Below, piece after piece: positions 28,777-39,875 of a DNA stretch of 64,000 nt (position 1 is its first letter; every line of letters begins with the position of its first letter). This DNA comes from Litoditis marina (taxonomy: Eukaryota > Nematoda > Chromadorea > Rhabditida > Rhabditidae): the NCBI GenBank assembly GCA_964036275.1, contig OZ038436.1:6482482-6546481 (forward strand). Direction: 5' to 3'. The notes under the pieces were generated by a model. That model made no database searches. It had not been told where the DNA came from and saw only the letters and a list, made by a program, of their open reading frames with translations. The position numbers and the translations under genes were made by a program.

Positions 28777-31083
28777 TTGAACATTCTAGCCCATGGCTAT
28801 ATTTGCGACGTCATGGCGTCGCAAAATTTCACGTTTTCCCGCGTCGATGGTCGAAACCTCTCAAAATCGATTGGAATAGCTTTGAATATTGTGAAATACA
28901 CATATGAAACTCTCTCGATTGTAATTTTCGAAAAATTGAACATTCTAGCCCATGGCTATATTTGCGACGTCATGACGTCGCAAAATTTCACGTTTTTCCA
29001 CGTCGATGGTCGAAACCTCTCAAAATCGATTGGAATAGCTTTGAATATTGTGAAAGACACATATGAAACTCTTTCAATTGTGATTTTCGAAAAATTGAAC
29101 ATTCTAGCCCATGGCTATATTTGCGACGTCATGGCGTCGCAAAATTTCACGTTTTCCCGCGTCGATGGTCGAAACCTCTCAAAATCGATTGGAATAGCTT
29201 TGAATATTGTGAAAGACACATATGAAACTCTCTCGATTGTAATTTTCGAAAAATTGAACATTCTAGCCCATGGCTATATTTGCGACGTCATGACGTCGCA
29301 AAATTTCACGTTTTTCCACGTCGATGATCGAGACCTCTCAAAATCGATTGGAATAGCTTTGAATATTGTGAAAGACACATATGAAACTCTTTCAATTGTA
29401 ATTTTTGAAAAATTGAACATTCTAGCCCATGGCTATATTTGCGACGTCATGACGTCGCAAAATTTCACGTTTTTCCACGTCGATGATCGAGACCTCTCAA
29501 AATCGATTGGAATAGCTTTGGATATTGTGAAAGACACATATGAAACTCTTTCGAATGTAATTTTCAAAAAATTGAACATTATAGCCCATGGCTATATTTG
29601 CGACGTCATGACGTTGCAAAATTTCACGTTTTTCCACGTCGATGGTCGAAACCTCTCAAAATCGATTGGAATAGCTTTGAATATTGTGAAAGACACATAT
29701 GAAACTCTCTCGATTGTAATTTTTGAGAAATTGAACATTCTAGCCCATGGCTATATTTGCGACGTCATGGCGTCGCAAAATTTCACGTTTTTCCACGTCG
29801 ATGGTCGAAACCTCTCAAATTCGATTGATATAGCTTTGAATATTGTGAAAGACACATATGAAACTCTTTCGAATGTAATTTTCAAAAAATTTAACATTCT
29901 AGCCCATGGCTATATTTGCGACGTCATGACGTCGCAAAATTTCACGTTTTTCCACGTCGATGGTCGAAACCTCTCAAAATCGATTGGAATAGCTTTGAAT
30001 ATTGTGAAAGACACATATGAAACTCTTTCGAATGTAATTTTCAAAAAATTGACCATTCTAGCCCATGGCTATATTTGCGACGTCATGACGTCGCAAAATT
30101 TCACGTTTTTCCACGTCGATGGTCGAAACCTCTCAAAATCGATTGGAATAGCTTTGAATATTGTGAAAGACACATATGAAACTCTTTCAATTGTGATTTT
30201 CGAAAAATTGAACATTCTAGCCCATGGCTATATTTGCGACGTCATGGCGTCGCAAAATTTCACGTTTTCCCGCGTCGATGGTCGAAACCTCTCAAAATCG
30301 ATTGGAATAGCTTTGAATATTGTGAAATACACATATGAAACTCTCTCGATTGTAATTTTCGAAAAATTGAACATTCTAGCCCATGGCTATATTTGCGACG
30401 TCATGACGTCGCAAAATTTCACGTTTTTCCACGTCGATGGTCGAAACCTCTCAAAATCGATTGGAATAGCTTTGAATATTGTGAAAGACACATATGAAAC
30501 TCTTTCAATTGTGATTTTCGAAAAATTGAACATTCTAGCCCATGGCTATATTTGCGACGTCATGGCGTCGCAAAATTTCACGTTTTCCCGCGTCGATGGT
30601 CGAAACCTCTCAAAATCGATTGGAATAGCTTTGAATATTGTGAAAGACACATATGAAACTCTCTCGATTGTAATTTTCGAAAAATTGAACATTCTAGCCC
30701 ATGGCTATATTTGCGACGTCATGACGTCGCAAAATTTCACGTTTTTCCACGTCGATGATCGAGACCTCTCAAAATCGATTGGAATAGCTTTGAATATTGT
30801 GAAAGACACATATGAAACTCTTTCAATTGTAATTTTCGAAAAATTGAACATTCTAGCCCATGGCTATATTTGCGACGTCATGACGTCGCAAAATTTCACG
30901 TTTTTCCACGTCGATGATCGAGACCTCTCAAAATCGATTGGAATAGCTTTGGATATTGTGAAAGACACATATGAAACTCTTTCGAATGTAATTTTCAAAA
31001 AATTGAACATTATAGCCCATGGCTATATTTGCGACGTCATGACGTTGCAAAATTTCACGTTTTTCCACGTCGATGGTCGAAAC
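27346..31083 (+). repeat. 1431-bp higher-order repeat at the array end
   Basis: Nine units (9 x 159) repeat: about 27346-28776, 28777-30207, and a partial third copy to the array edge at 31083. Markers: AAATTTAACATTC at about 28462 and 29893, and GTGAAATACACATATG at about 28890 and 30321. The same nine-unit theme is already present before 25126, so the 3651-bp duplication was built on top of it. Confidence 0.8.
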
Positions 31084-33486
31084 TAATAAATTTCATATTC
31101 CCTGAATATCCTCAAGTTGCGAAGGAATGTGGCTGGGGGATTAGACAATGCGCAGGGGACAATCGATATATTCGGAACGGAGGGGAGGAGGGAACTAGAT
31201 GAACGAAATGTTTCACTCGCCCCATATAAGGAGGCCAGGTGAGAGACACTGATTGATTCCATAGGCAACAACAAGGATAATTTGGTTTTGTGAGATCTAT
31301 TCTCTTCTCTAAAGGTATCCTTTTTACATTTCACGTTGTAAAGGTACATATTCAAATTCTATTTAAACATGCCTTTATCTTTTTCTACTAGAAGTAAATC
31401 GGATAGTCACGTAAAGTTAGCATTCTAATGAGGATTCGTGCACTTTGTCATTGCACGTTTCGGAGTTCCGCTATGTTTAACATGCTTCACGTGACTGTGC
31501 GAATGACTAACAGTATATAGTTTTTGTTGTGATAAATATTTAATGACTGATAGTGGAGTGAACGAAAAATAGGTCCTTTACAGTTTTTTAAATAAATCTG
31601 AAGCTAATATTTTTCAAAAAGGCCAAAAATAAGCGCAACAGGCGTGCGATAGACGGCTCTCTGAATAATGAGTGTTTGTGTAAGAAAAACACGAATCAAT
31701 CGAAATAAAACAAACGGAAACAGATGAGAGTGGGAAAAATGAAGAACTATATAGTGCACTTGAAACATTGAACCAACTTAAGCAATAAAATATCCCTAAC
31801 CAAACCTATATTTAGTTAATCATGTTTTAATGACAACATACTCTAGGCATGAATACTGGATGACTATCTAGAACAAATAAATTAAATTATGGGAAATTTA
31901 CACTAATTTTGCTTCATATAGATTAAATGTTAATCGGAAACGTTTTGATGTGAGCTGCGTCATTTGATTACTCACAACTTTGATTGAGCTGTTTGTATAC
32001 GATTTTAGAAATGGTATAAATAATCTTCTATATCGTATTTTAATTGCTAATGATAATAGACAGGTAAAATACGATATAGACGAGCATAAAAGTTCCATTT
32101 CGAGAACTCGATCCAAGCACATGTGACACTTTCCATTTGAAACAGACAGACGAAGTGAATAACAAAAGTATACAGCTGTTGTCGCTTTTTTTGTTCTCAG
32201 TGAAATCTGAACGTTCTAAGACAATCTCAAAGATTCTGTGATAAGTCCTCATTTTATCAGTGAATATTTAGAAGTGACTTAGAATATATCAAACGAAGTA
32301 TAGTGCAAAGTTGTGGGAACAAAGAAGAACAATTTTTATGATTGTAATAAAATTGCAAAAGGGCAAGAGAGAAGAGAAGATAACTATTCATGAAGAAAAC
32401 TACTTATTTTATATAATTGAAATAGGAATAGTCAACATTAAACCGGCAACAGATAAAAACTGAGAGACGGAAATTAAATGAAATTGCTTCGTGAGAAACA
32501 GGAGGCCCATTGAAGCTGAAATAAGAGAGGGAGAGACAGAAACAAAACAAGATTCGTACTTCATATATACCTAATTGTTACATTTGTAACAGTAAGGAAA
32601 GAAACTAGAAATATGCATTATATGAACTTTCATTTATGTTCAAACACGTTTCACGTTTACTCTGGCCTAATCGACGATGCTATCAAATTGTCGGAGTTCG
32701 CCTCAAAAACTACAAAACAAATTGAGGAAAGTATGTTTTTGACAAACATTTTCCAGCAGCGTCGTTCAGTTTTCACCAAAGGAGACTTATCATCATATCG
32801 ATTATTCTAGTGTTTGTATAGTGATAAAAGAAGTGGGCATGAAAGGGGCATGACGCCCAAACAAAGATGATTCATGTGAGACATTTGAGTGAAGGAACGT
32901 ACAAATGGTACAGTCATCGCCTGTAGAATCACGAAAGGCAAGACAATCTGTAGTTGTGCCCCCCCCCCCCCCCTATAGTAAAACGAAAACGTTTTGCTTA
33001 TATGGAAGTTGTGAAACACACGAGTGGTGTTATGCGCGGTTAGCAATTTTACGCGTTCGTTTCTTCTACAAAACTACCTGGAGGGAGTTTTTTGATGAAC
33101 ACACACTTTTTAATAAATATTCTCCATATTTAGCAGTGTTAAACAGAAAGCAACGAATTATCATAGTTGGAAGACTTGTATAGCCCGGTATCTTTAACTT
33201 GTCTTGAACTAGCAACCCCATACTGTAGAAGGCATTTCGGATTATAATCATATGAAGAGTATTTCGTCCCATTTCTTCTTTTCTTTCATCCTTTCTATTC
33301 CCCCCCCCCCCCCCCCCCCCGTTTCTCAGCGGGGGGTCTCAGACGATTGGACACAAAACGTCGTTTGTCAGAAACCATTTGAAAGCACGCCGGTTTCATA
33401 GAAAACCCCTTACCTCTGGAAGAACGAAATCGAACCATCAAAGTTGGACAAAGAAATTACCAGATAGTCTTTCGACATGTCTTCGT
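31084..33486. other. single-copy-type sequence in left arm, no gene recognised
   Basis: This is the reverse complement of 50418-52820. It is AT-rich, with C15 (32959-32973) and C21 (33300-33320) runs and a copy of a dispersed repeat at about 31383-31514. The longest open frames are under 100 codons, show no family resemblance and lack convincing splice context. I see no RNA gene. Confidence 0.7.
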
Positions 33487-36400
33487 AGGTTTCGACCATC
33501 GACGTGAAAAAACGTGAAATTTTGCGACGTCATTGTCGCAAATCTGGGCTAGAATCTTAAATTTTTCGAAAATTACAATCGAAAGAGTTTCATATGTGTC
33601 TTTCACAATATTCAAAGCTATTTCAATCGATTTTGAGAGGTTTCGACCATCGACGTGGAAAAACGTGAAATTTTGCGACGTCATGACGTCGCAAATATAG
33701 CCATGGGCTAGAATGTTCAATTTTTCGAAAATTACAATCGAAAGAGTTCCATATGTGTCTTTCACAATATTCAAAGCTATTTCAATCAATTTTGAGAGTT
33801 CTCGATCATTCACGTGGAAAAACGTGAAATTTTGCGACGTCATTGTCGCAAATCTGGGCTAGAGTCTTAAATTTTTCGAAAATTACAATCGAAAGAGTTC
33901 CATATGTGTCTTTCACAATATTCAAAGCTATTTCAATCAATTTTGAGAGGATTCGATCATTCACGTGGAAAAACGTGAAATTTTGCGACGTCATTGTCGC
34001 AAATCTGGGCTAGAGTCTTAAAGTTTTCGAAAATTACAATCGAAAGAGTTCCATATGTGTCTTTCACAATATTCAAAGCTATTTCAATCAATTTTGAGAG
34101 GTTTCGACCATCGACGTGGAAAAACGTGAAATTTTGCGACGTCATTGTCGCAAATCTGGGCTAGAGTCTTAAATTATTCGAAAATTACAATCGAAAGAGT
34201 TCCATATGTGTCTTTCACAATATTCAAAGCTATTTCAATCAATTTTGAGAGGTTTCGACCATCGACGTGGAAGAACGTGAAATTTTGCGACGTTATTGTC
34301 GCAAATCTGGGCTAGAGTCTTAAATTTTTCGAAAATTACAATCGAAAGAGTTCCATATGTGTCTTTCACAATATTCAAAGCTATTTCAATCAATTTTGAG
34401 AGGTTTCGATCATTCACGTGGAAAAACGTGAAATTTTGCGACGTCATTGTCGCAAATCTGGGCTAGAGTCTTAAATTTTTCGAAAATTACAATCGAAAGA
34501 GTTTCATATGTGTCTTTCACAATATTCAAAGCTATTTCAATCAATTTTGAGAGGTTTCGATCATTCACGTGGAAAAACGTGAAATTTTGCGACGTCATTG
34601 TCGCAAATCTGGGCTAGAGTCTTAAATTTTTCGAAAATTACAATCGAAAGAGTTCCATATGTGTCTTTCACAATATTCAAAGCTATTTCAATCAATTTTG
34701 AGAGGTTTCGATCATTCACGTGGAAAAACGTGAAATTTTGCGACGTCATGACGTCGCAAATATAGCCATGGGCTGGAATGTTCAATTTTTCGAAAATTAC
34801 AATCGAAAGAGTTTCATATGTGTCTTTCACAATATTCAAAGCTATTCCAATCGATTTTGAGAGGTTTCGACCATCGACGTGGAAAAACGTGAAATTTTGC
34901 GACGTCATGACGTCGCAAATATAGCCATGGGCTAGAATGTTCAATTTTTCGAAAATCACAATCGAAAGAGTTTCATATGTGTCTTTCACAATGTTCAAAG
35001 CTATTCCAATCGATTTTGAGAATTTTCGATCATCGACGTGGAAAAACGTGAAATTTTGCGACGTCATGACGTCGCAAATATAGCCATGGGCTAGAATGTT
35101 CTATTTTTCGAAAATTACAATCAAAAGAGTTTTATATGTGTCTTTCACAATATTCAAAGCTATTTCAATCGATTTTGAGAGGTTTCGACCATCGACGTGG
35201 AAAAACGTGAAATTTTGCGACGTCATGACGTCGCAAATATAGCCATGGGCTAGAATGTTCAATTTTTCAAAAATTACAATCGAAAGAGTTTTATATGTGT
35301 CTTTCACAATATTAAAAGCTATTCCAATCGATTTTGAGAGGTTTCGACCATCGACGTGGAAAAACGTGAAATTTTGCGACGTTATGACGTCGCAAATATA
35401 GCCATGGGCTAGAATGTTCAATTTTTCGAAAATTACAATCGAAAGATTTTCATACGTGTCTTTCACAATATTCAAAGCTATATCAATCGATTTTGAGAGG
35501 TTGCGATCATCGACGTGGAAAAACGTGAAATTTTGCGACGTCATGACGTCGCAAAAACAGCCATGGGCTAGAATGTTCAATTTTTCGAAAATTACAATCG
35601 AAAGAGTTTCATATGTGTCTTTCACAATATTCAAAGCTATTCCAATCGATTTTGAGAGGTTTCGACCATCGACGTGGAAAAACGTGAAATTTTGTGACGT
35701 CATGACGTCGCAAATATAGCCATGGGCTAGAATGTTCAATTTTTCGAAAATTACAATCGAAAGAGTTCCATGTGTGTCTTTCACAATATTCAAAGCTATT
35801 TCAATCAATTTTGAGAGGTTTCGACCATCGACGTGGAAAAACGTGAAATTTTGCGACGTCATTGTCGCAAATCTGGGCTGGAGTCTTAAATTTTTCGAAA
35901 ATTACAATCGAAAGAGTTCCATATGTGTCTTTCACAATATTTAAAGCTATTTCAATCAATTTTGAGAGGTTTCGATCATTCACGAGGAAAAACGTGAAAT
36001 TTTGCGACGTCATTGTCGCAAATCTGGGCTAGAGTCTTAAATTTTTCGAAAATTACAATCGAAAGAGTTCCATATGTGTCTTTCACAATATTCAAAGCTA
36101 TTTCAATCAATTTTGAGAGGTTTCGATCATTCACGTGGAAAAACGTGAAATTTTGCGACGTCATTGTCGCAAATCTGGGCTAGAGTCTTAAATTTTTCGA
36201 AAATTACAATCGAAAGAGTTTCATATGTGTCTTTCACAATATGCAAAGCTATTTCAATCAATTTTGAGAGGTTTCGACCATCGACGTGGAAAAACGTGAA
36301 ATTTTGCGACGTCATTGTCGCAAATCTGGGCTAGAGTCTTAAATTTTTCGAAAATTACAATCGAAAGAGTTTCATATGTGTCTTTCACAATATTCAAAGC

Positions 36401-36638
36401 TATTTCAATCAATTTTGAGAGGTTTCGACCATCGACGTGGAAAAACGTGAAATTTTGCGACGTCATTGTCGCAAATCTGGGCTAGAGTCTTAAATTTTTC
36501 GAAAATTACAATCGAAAGAGTTTCATATGTGTCTTTCACAATAGTCAAAGCTATTTCAATCAATTTTGAGAGGTTTCGACCATCGACGTGGAAAAACGTA
36601 AAATTTTGCGACGTCATTGTCGCAAATCTGGGCTAGAG
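33487..36638 (-). repeat. minus-oriented satellite array, 151- and 159-bp units
   Basis: Satellite units in reverse orientation, mirroring 47266-50417. Most are the 151-bp class, where the stretch between CTAGCCCA and GACGTCGC is 8 bp shorter. Several 159-bp units lie between about 34740 and 35860, plus one near 33680. The 151-bp length is not a multiple of three, so frames close within each unit. The array is interrupted at 36638 by the terminal-repeat element. Confidence 0.95.
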
Positions 36639-36728
36639 TGTCAGTGCACCCATCGCGCACAATCAACTTTTATTTTTTTCGATCTAACTTTTATTTTTTT
36701 TTCAAAAAGAAATGTTTGATTTGCGTTT
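36639..36728 (+). repeat. left terminal inverted repeat
   Basis: About 90 bp matching 39292-39381 in reverse complement. The outer 42 bp are identical; the inner part has several mismatches and a 1-bp length difference in a T run. Contains two TTTTATTTTTTT blocks and ends near TTTGATTTGCG. Confidence 0.85.
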
Positions 36729-39291
36729 CTTGCGCGACGTCAGGTTGCGGACTCTGCCCGGCGACACGCCAAAGCACACGAGAAATATCTATTTAGCTCG
36801 GTCGTTACGTTAGAGGAGGAGCTTTTTATTGTTCATCTGTTTATTATTGTGTGTTTTATGTTTTCACATCCCATAATGAGTGAGTAGTGTTTAGGTTTGG
36901 GGGGGGGGGGGGTTAGGACTGGGTTTCTTTTGCTTTTGCATTTCCATCTCGTAGGGTGTTCTGAGACCTCTAATAATTATTCGATTATAAATAGTATCAA
37001 CATAATTTGTACTTGTTTTAATGACCCTGAACATTCACAGTGGCTTTGTACTTGTCATGCGAACGTATATCTCCCTCTCCCTCTCCATACAAAACTTTTC
37101 CCTTTTTGAAGCTGACACCAACCGAGCATTACAGCTGTAATAATTTATTTCTAATGATGAGCGAAAGAAGGATACAGGGTGGTTCGTTTCATCAGGCTAG
37201 ATCTCTAGCATAACTGCATGCAATGATTTTTTTATGATTTTGCATAAACAGAAAAAAAGTTCCGATATGATAGTTTACACTAGCCGTTTGGACAATTTCA
37301 CAGGACTAGGTTTATGAGTCATCATTTAGTTATAGTTTGGGGTCATCACCTCGTTGCTTTTGGGATATAAGCAGGAAGTAATATTCAATTTTCTCTCCTT
37401 ACCTCTCCCCGTTACTCCATCACTTTCTTCATTTGTTATCGGTTCTCTAATGCAAATTTTATCTTTCAGCGGTGCAAATATTCGTGACGACCGAATAAGC
37501 AGCCGGTGAATGGTTGGCCCTGGCTGGTGTCGTCGTTGAATAGGAGTGGCACGGTCGCACCACCCATCTAGTTGATTCTCATCTTCTAGTCTAGGGTAAG
37601 TTCGAATAATTTAAAATACGCATATCTACAAATATGAGGATACTTAGTCAGAAGTTCCATTGAAGCACCCGTTTTTTATATCTAAAACTACGAGCCATAC
37701 TAGTTTTTTTGTAAACCAGTACTTAGCTAAATTGCTGAGAATTTTCAGCGACCTCAGTGATTCTGTATTGATTCTATTAATCTATCAAGCCTTTAAATGA
37801 GTAAGAAGACAAATCTATTTACACTAATTGGAGCTAGATCGATAAACAAATGAGAAATTATTTGACATTTCAATATAAAACGTCAACTTTCATTGTTGTT
37901 TCTTCCTCTAATTGCTAATTCCCAAACATTAGCCACTATGAAGTAAAGCTTTTTGCACTATGTTTGAGGTGATTTTTCAAAACAGTTCACCAAATAAGCT
38001 TCTCTGACATTTGTTGTTTTATTCTGGAGAATATCAGTCAAAGTTGACGTTTCTTATGAAATATCGCTATCTATACTTTGAAAAATACTCCAATCTTGCA
38101 ACCTTGCTTCTTTTTTTAGTTGCTTTCTTTCTAGAACGTCAACCTGTGATAGATATGTCACAGTGGGGTTTTTTTAGCAATCATATATGTAAACATACTT
38201 CGTGATCTTTCTCTTCACATATCCAAAATAAGTTAACCATTATTCTTCTTTTTTCCAAACCCAGAAATTTGGCAATATGTTATCGAAGAACTAACTAATG
38301 AGTCTTCTATAGTCGTGTTGGGATACCTTCTCTTCGATCACGCTGTCAAATATCGTATAATCGTGTATTCAGTAATTATGGAAATACCTGATTGTTGCTA
38401 CAATGTGTAGCTGGCAATGGCAACTCAGCCACTACAATTCGAATATCACGGTGCGAACTAATGAGTGATCGTTAAGTTGGTGATTATAAGAACATACAAA
38501 ATATGTCCCTTCTCGCAATTTTGTACGAAACGCTCGTCTCTTCTCGTCATAACCATTAGTGTTATACTTGAACAGTGAAGCTTTGTAGCCATTGAAATAA
38601 TCAAGTAACGGGCTCCGATTCTGGTTCATGTGGGAAATATGGATATTTATGCCGCATACTGGAGTGATATTCCTTTTCCTTATGAAATTTGTTTTCTATA
38701 CTTTTTGCAGGTCATGTGATCTCTCGACTACGATAAATCGCGCTGATAGGACTCCGAGTCTACAAGAGAACTTCGCTTCACATATTTTATGATAGATTCA
38801 TTCATTATTTATCTCTATATAAAGTGATGAATACAATCTACTGGTTTACGCTGTGTTGTTGCAATATTGTTTCTGGTAGAACTGAAAACTTTGAAAAACA
38901 ATGTTTCGAAATATGTTAGGCGAACCCTAATCATTTTCAAGGTCTGAACAATTGACCCCGTTTTCTGTTCACATTTTTATTATCACGAAGTCAGATTTTT
39001 TCGCCTGCTGCTGGCTATAGATCCTCCTTGCCTCATACCATATTTAGAAAAAATCCCTGGGTTGAGTTCAGCATTTGAGTGCGCATTAGACATAATCCAA
39101 ATGAGCTGCGAAACAGAGACGGCCGGTGGCCAGGTAATGATGTGCATTATGGCTAGTAAATTGGAATAATATGTCCCAGCAACATACTGGATGGATTTAC
39201 ACAGCAGAGATCATGACTGTACCCGTTCAAACTCGAAATAGATAGAATTTTTAATCAAAACGCGTTCCGTACGTAATGTGACGTGTCGCCA

Positions 39292-39381
39292 AGAGCGCAA
39301 ACCAAACATTTCTTTTTGAAAAAAAATAAAAGTTTGACTGAAAAAAATAAAAGTTGATTGTGCGCGATGGGTGCACTGACA
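39292..39381 (-). repeat. right terminal inverted repeat
   Basis: Partner of 36639-36728. It ends in GGGTGCACTGACA, followed at once by the second CTAGAG copy. The extension of similarity beyond about 90 bp is weak. Confidence 0.85.
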
Positions 39382-39855
39382 CTAGAGTCTTAAATTTTTC
39401 GAAAATTACAATCGAAAGAGTTCCATATGTGTCTTTCACAATATTCAAAGCTATTTCAATCAATTTTGAGAGGTTTCGACCATCGACGTGGAAAAACGTG
39501 AAATTTTGCGACGTCATTGTCGCAACCCTGGGCTAGAGTCTTAAATTTTTCGAAAATTACAATCGAAAGAGTTCCATATGTGTCTTTCACAATATTCAAA
39601 GCTATTTCAATCAATTTTGAGAGGTTTCGACCATCGACGTGAAAAAACGTGAAATTTTGCGACGTCATTGTCGCAAATCTGGGCTGGAGTCTTAAATTTT
39701 TCGAAAATTACAATCGAAAGAGTTCCATATGTGTCTTTCACAATATTTAAAGCTATTTCAATCAATTTTGAGAGGTTTCGATCATTCACGAGGAAAAACG
39801 TGAAATTTTGCGACGTCATTGTCGCAAATCTGGGCTAGAGTCTTAAATTTTTCGA
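39382..39855 (-). repeat. minus-oriented 151-bp satellite, continuation beyond the element
   Basis: Three 151-bp units continue the array broken at 36638. They mirror 46798-47271, including the rare CAACCCTGGGCTAG variant (CAGGGTTG at about 47125 in the right arm). This confirms that the element split one continuous array. Confidence 0.95.
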
Positions 39856-39875
39856 TTTTTTTTTTTTTTTTTTTT
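39856..39875. other. T20 junction between opposite satellite orientations
   Basis: Satellite read in reverse stops after TTTTTCGA and forward satellite resumes with CGATTGTAATTTTCG. Twenty T residues lie between. Neither orientation of the unit contains such a run. TCGA sits on both sides, so microhomology plus slippage during template switching is plausible. A homopolymer error in assembly is also possible. Confidence 0.8.

Larger units (their letters stand above)
764..31083 (+). repeat. 159-bp satellite array, main block
   Basis: About 190 head-to-tail units of 159 bp run without unrelated sequence. Each unit has a near-constant core: TTTGCGACGTCA next to its reverse complement TGACGTCGCAAA, forming a 24-bp dyad that is perfect in the ATGACG variant (for example 415-438) and has one mismatch in the ATGGCG variant. 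Then come a CACGTTTTTCCACGTCGATGG stretch, an ATCGATTGG stretch and AATTTTCGAAAAATTG. Variants are shared in blocks that reveal higher-order repeats of 955, 1749, 3651 and 1431 bp. The array ends abruptly after GGTCGAAAC at 31083, where the inverted duplication begins. No transcription unit is evident. Confidence 0.97.
20395..31086 (+). other. 3,563-codon open frame inside the satellite, not called a gene
   Basis: This is the longest open frame in the window: 67 satellite units read without a stop, ending at the TAA created where satellite meets the inverted duplication (31084-31086). It has the same 53-residue period and the same excess of amino-acid-changing differences as the frame at 9434. 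Two in-frame 6-bp deletions (CATATGTTTCGAATG at about 21289 and 22079, and again at 25730) preserve the frame, but frame-preserving and frame-shifting changes both occur in the array. Without transcripts I treat it as a by-product of a unit length divisible by three. Confidence 0.7.
36639..39381. mobile_element. 2.74-kb element with terminal inverted repeats, probably non-autonomous
   Basis: The ends are inverted repeats: the first 42 bases from TGTCAGTGCACCCATCGCGC match the reversed right end perfectly, and weaker similarity continues to about 90 bp, through TTTTATTTTTTT and CAAAAAGAAATGTTTG. It is flanked by CTAGAG at 36633-36638 and 39382-39387, while the uninterrupted satellite has a single CTAGAG. 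The other arm of the inverted duplication gives the empty site, and the arm offset of 2749 equals element plus 6 bp. Target duplications of 4 bp (TAGA) to 7 bp are also formally possible. The longest internal frame is about 70 codons with no transposase likeness, so it is likely moved in trans. I could not assign a superfamily. Confidence 0.85.
31084..39855 (-). repeat. left arm of 6,023-bp inverted duplication (with inserted element)
   Basis: Read in reverse complement, this segment matches 46798-52820. Coordinates of matching points sum to 83904 from 31084 to the insertion at 36639 and to 86653 afterwards. The shift of 2749 is exactly the inserted element plus its target duplication. Without the insertion the arm is 6,023 bp, equal to the right arm. 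I found one difference, at 35772 (G here, A expected from 48132). The C15 run at 32959-32973 and the C21 run at 33300-33320 have the same lengths in the other arm. The outer edge falls exactly where the big satellite array stops; the inner edge is a T20 run. Confidence 0.95.

Noticed and set aside
92..31083. CRISPR-like array of regularly spaced repeats
   Set aside because: The whole 159-bp unit repeats head to tail with no unique spacers, and the context is a eukaryotic intron-containing gene.
31084..33486. Duplicated small genes, since several frames are identical in both arms
   Set aside because: Identity comes from the whole inverted duplication, unique non-coding bases included, and no frame resembles a protein family.
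35414..35944. Antisense open frames across satellite (FSKITIERVSYVSFTIFKAI type)
   Set aside because: Mirror translations of the same unit. They open only where a GCTGTTTTTGCG variant removes a stop.
37467..37600. Captured exon inside the terminal-repeat element (TTTCAG upstream, GTAAGT downstream)
   Set aside because: All three forward frames contain stops within a short distance. The roughly 90-codon minus-strand frame has no start and no recognised similarity.
36639..39381. Assignment of the terminal-repeat element to a named transposon superfamily
   Set aside because: Target duplication length is ambiguous between 4 and 7 bp, and no transposase is present to decide.
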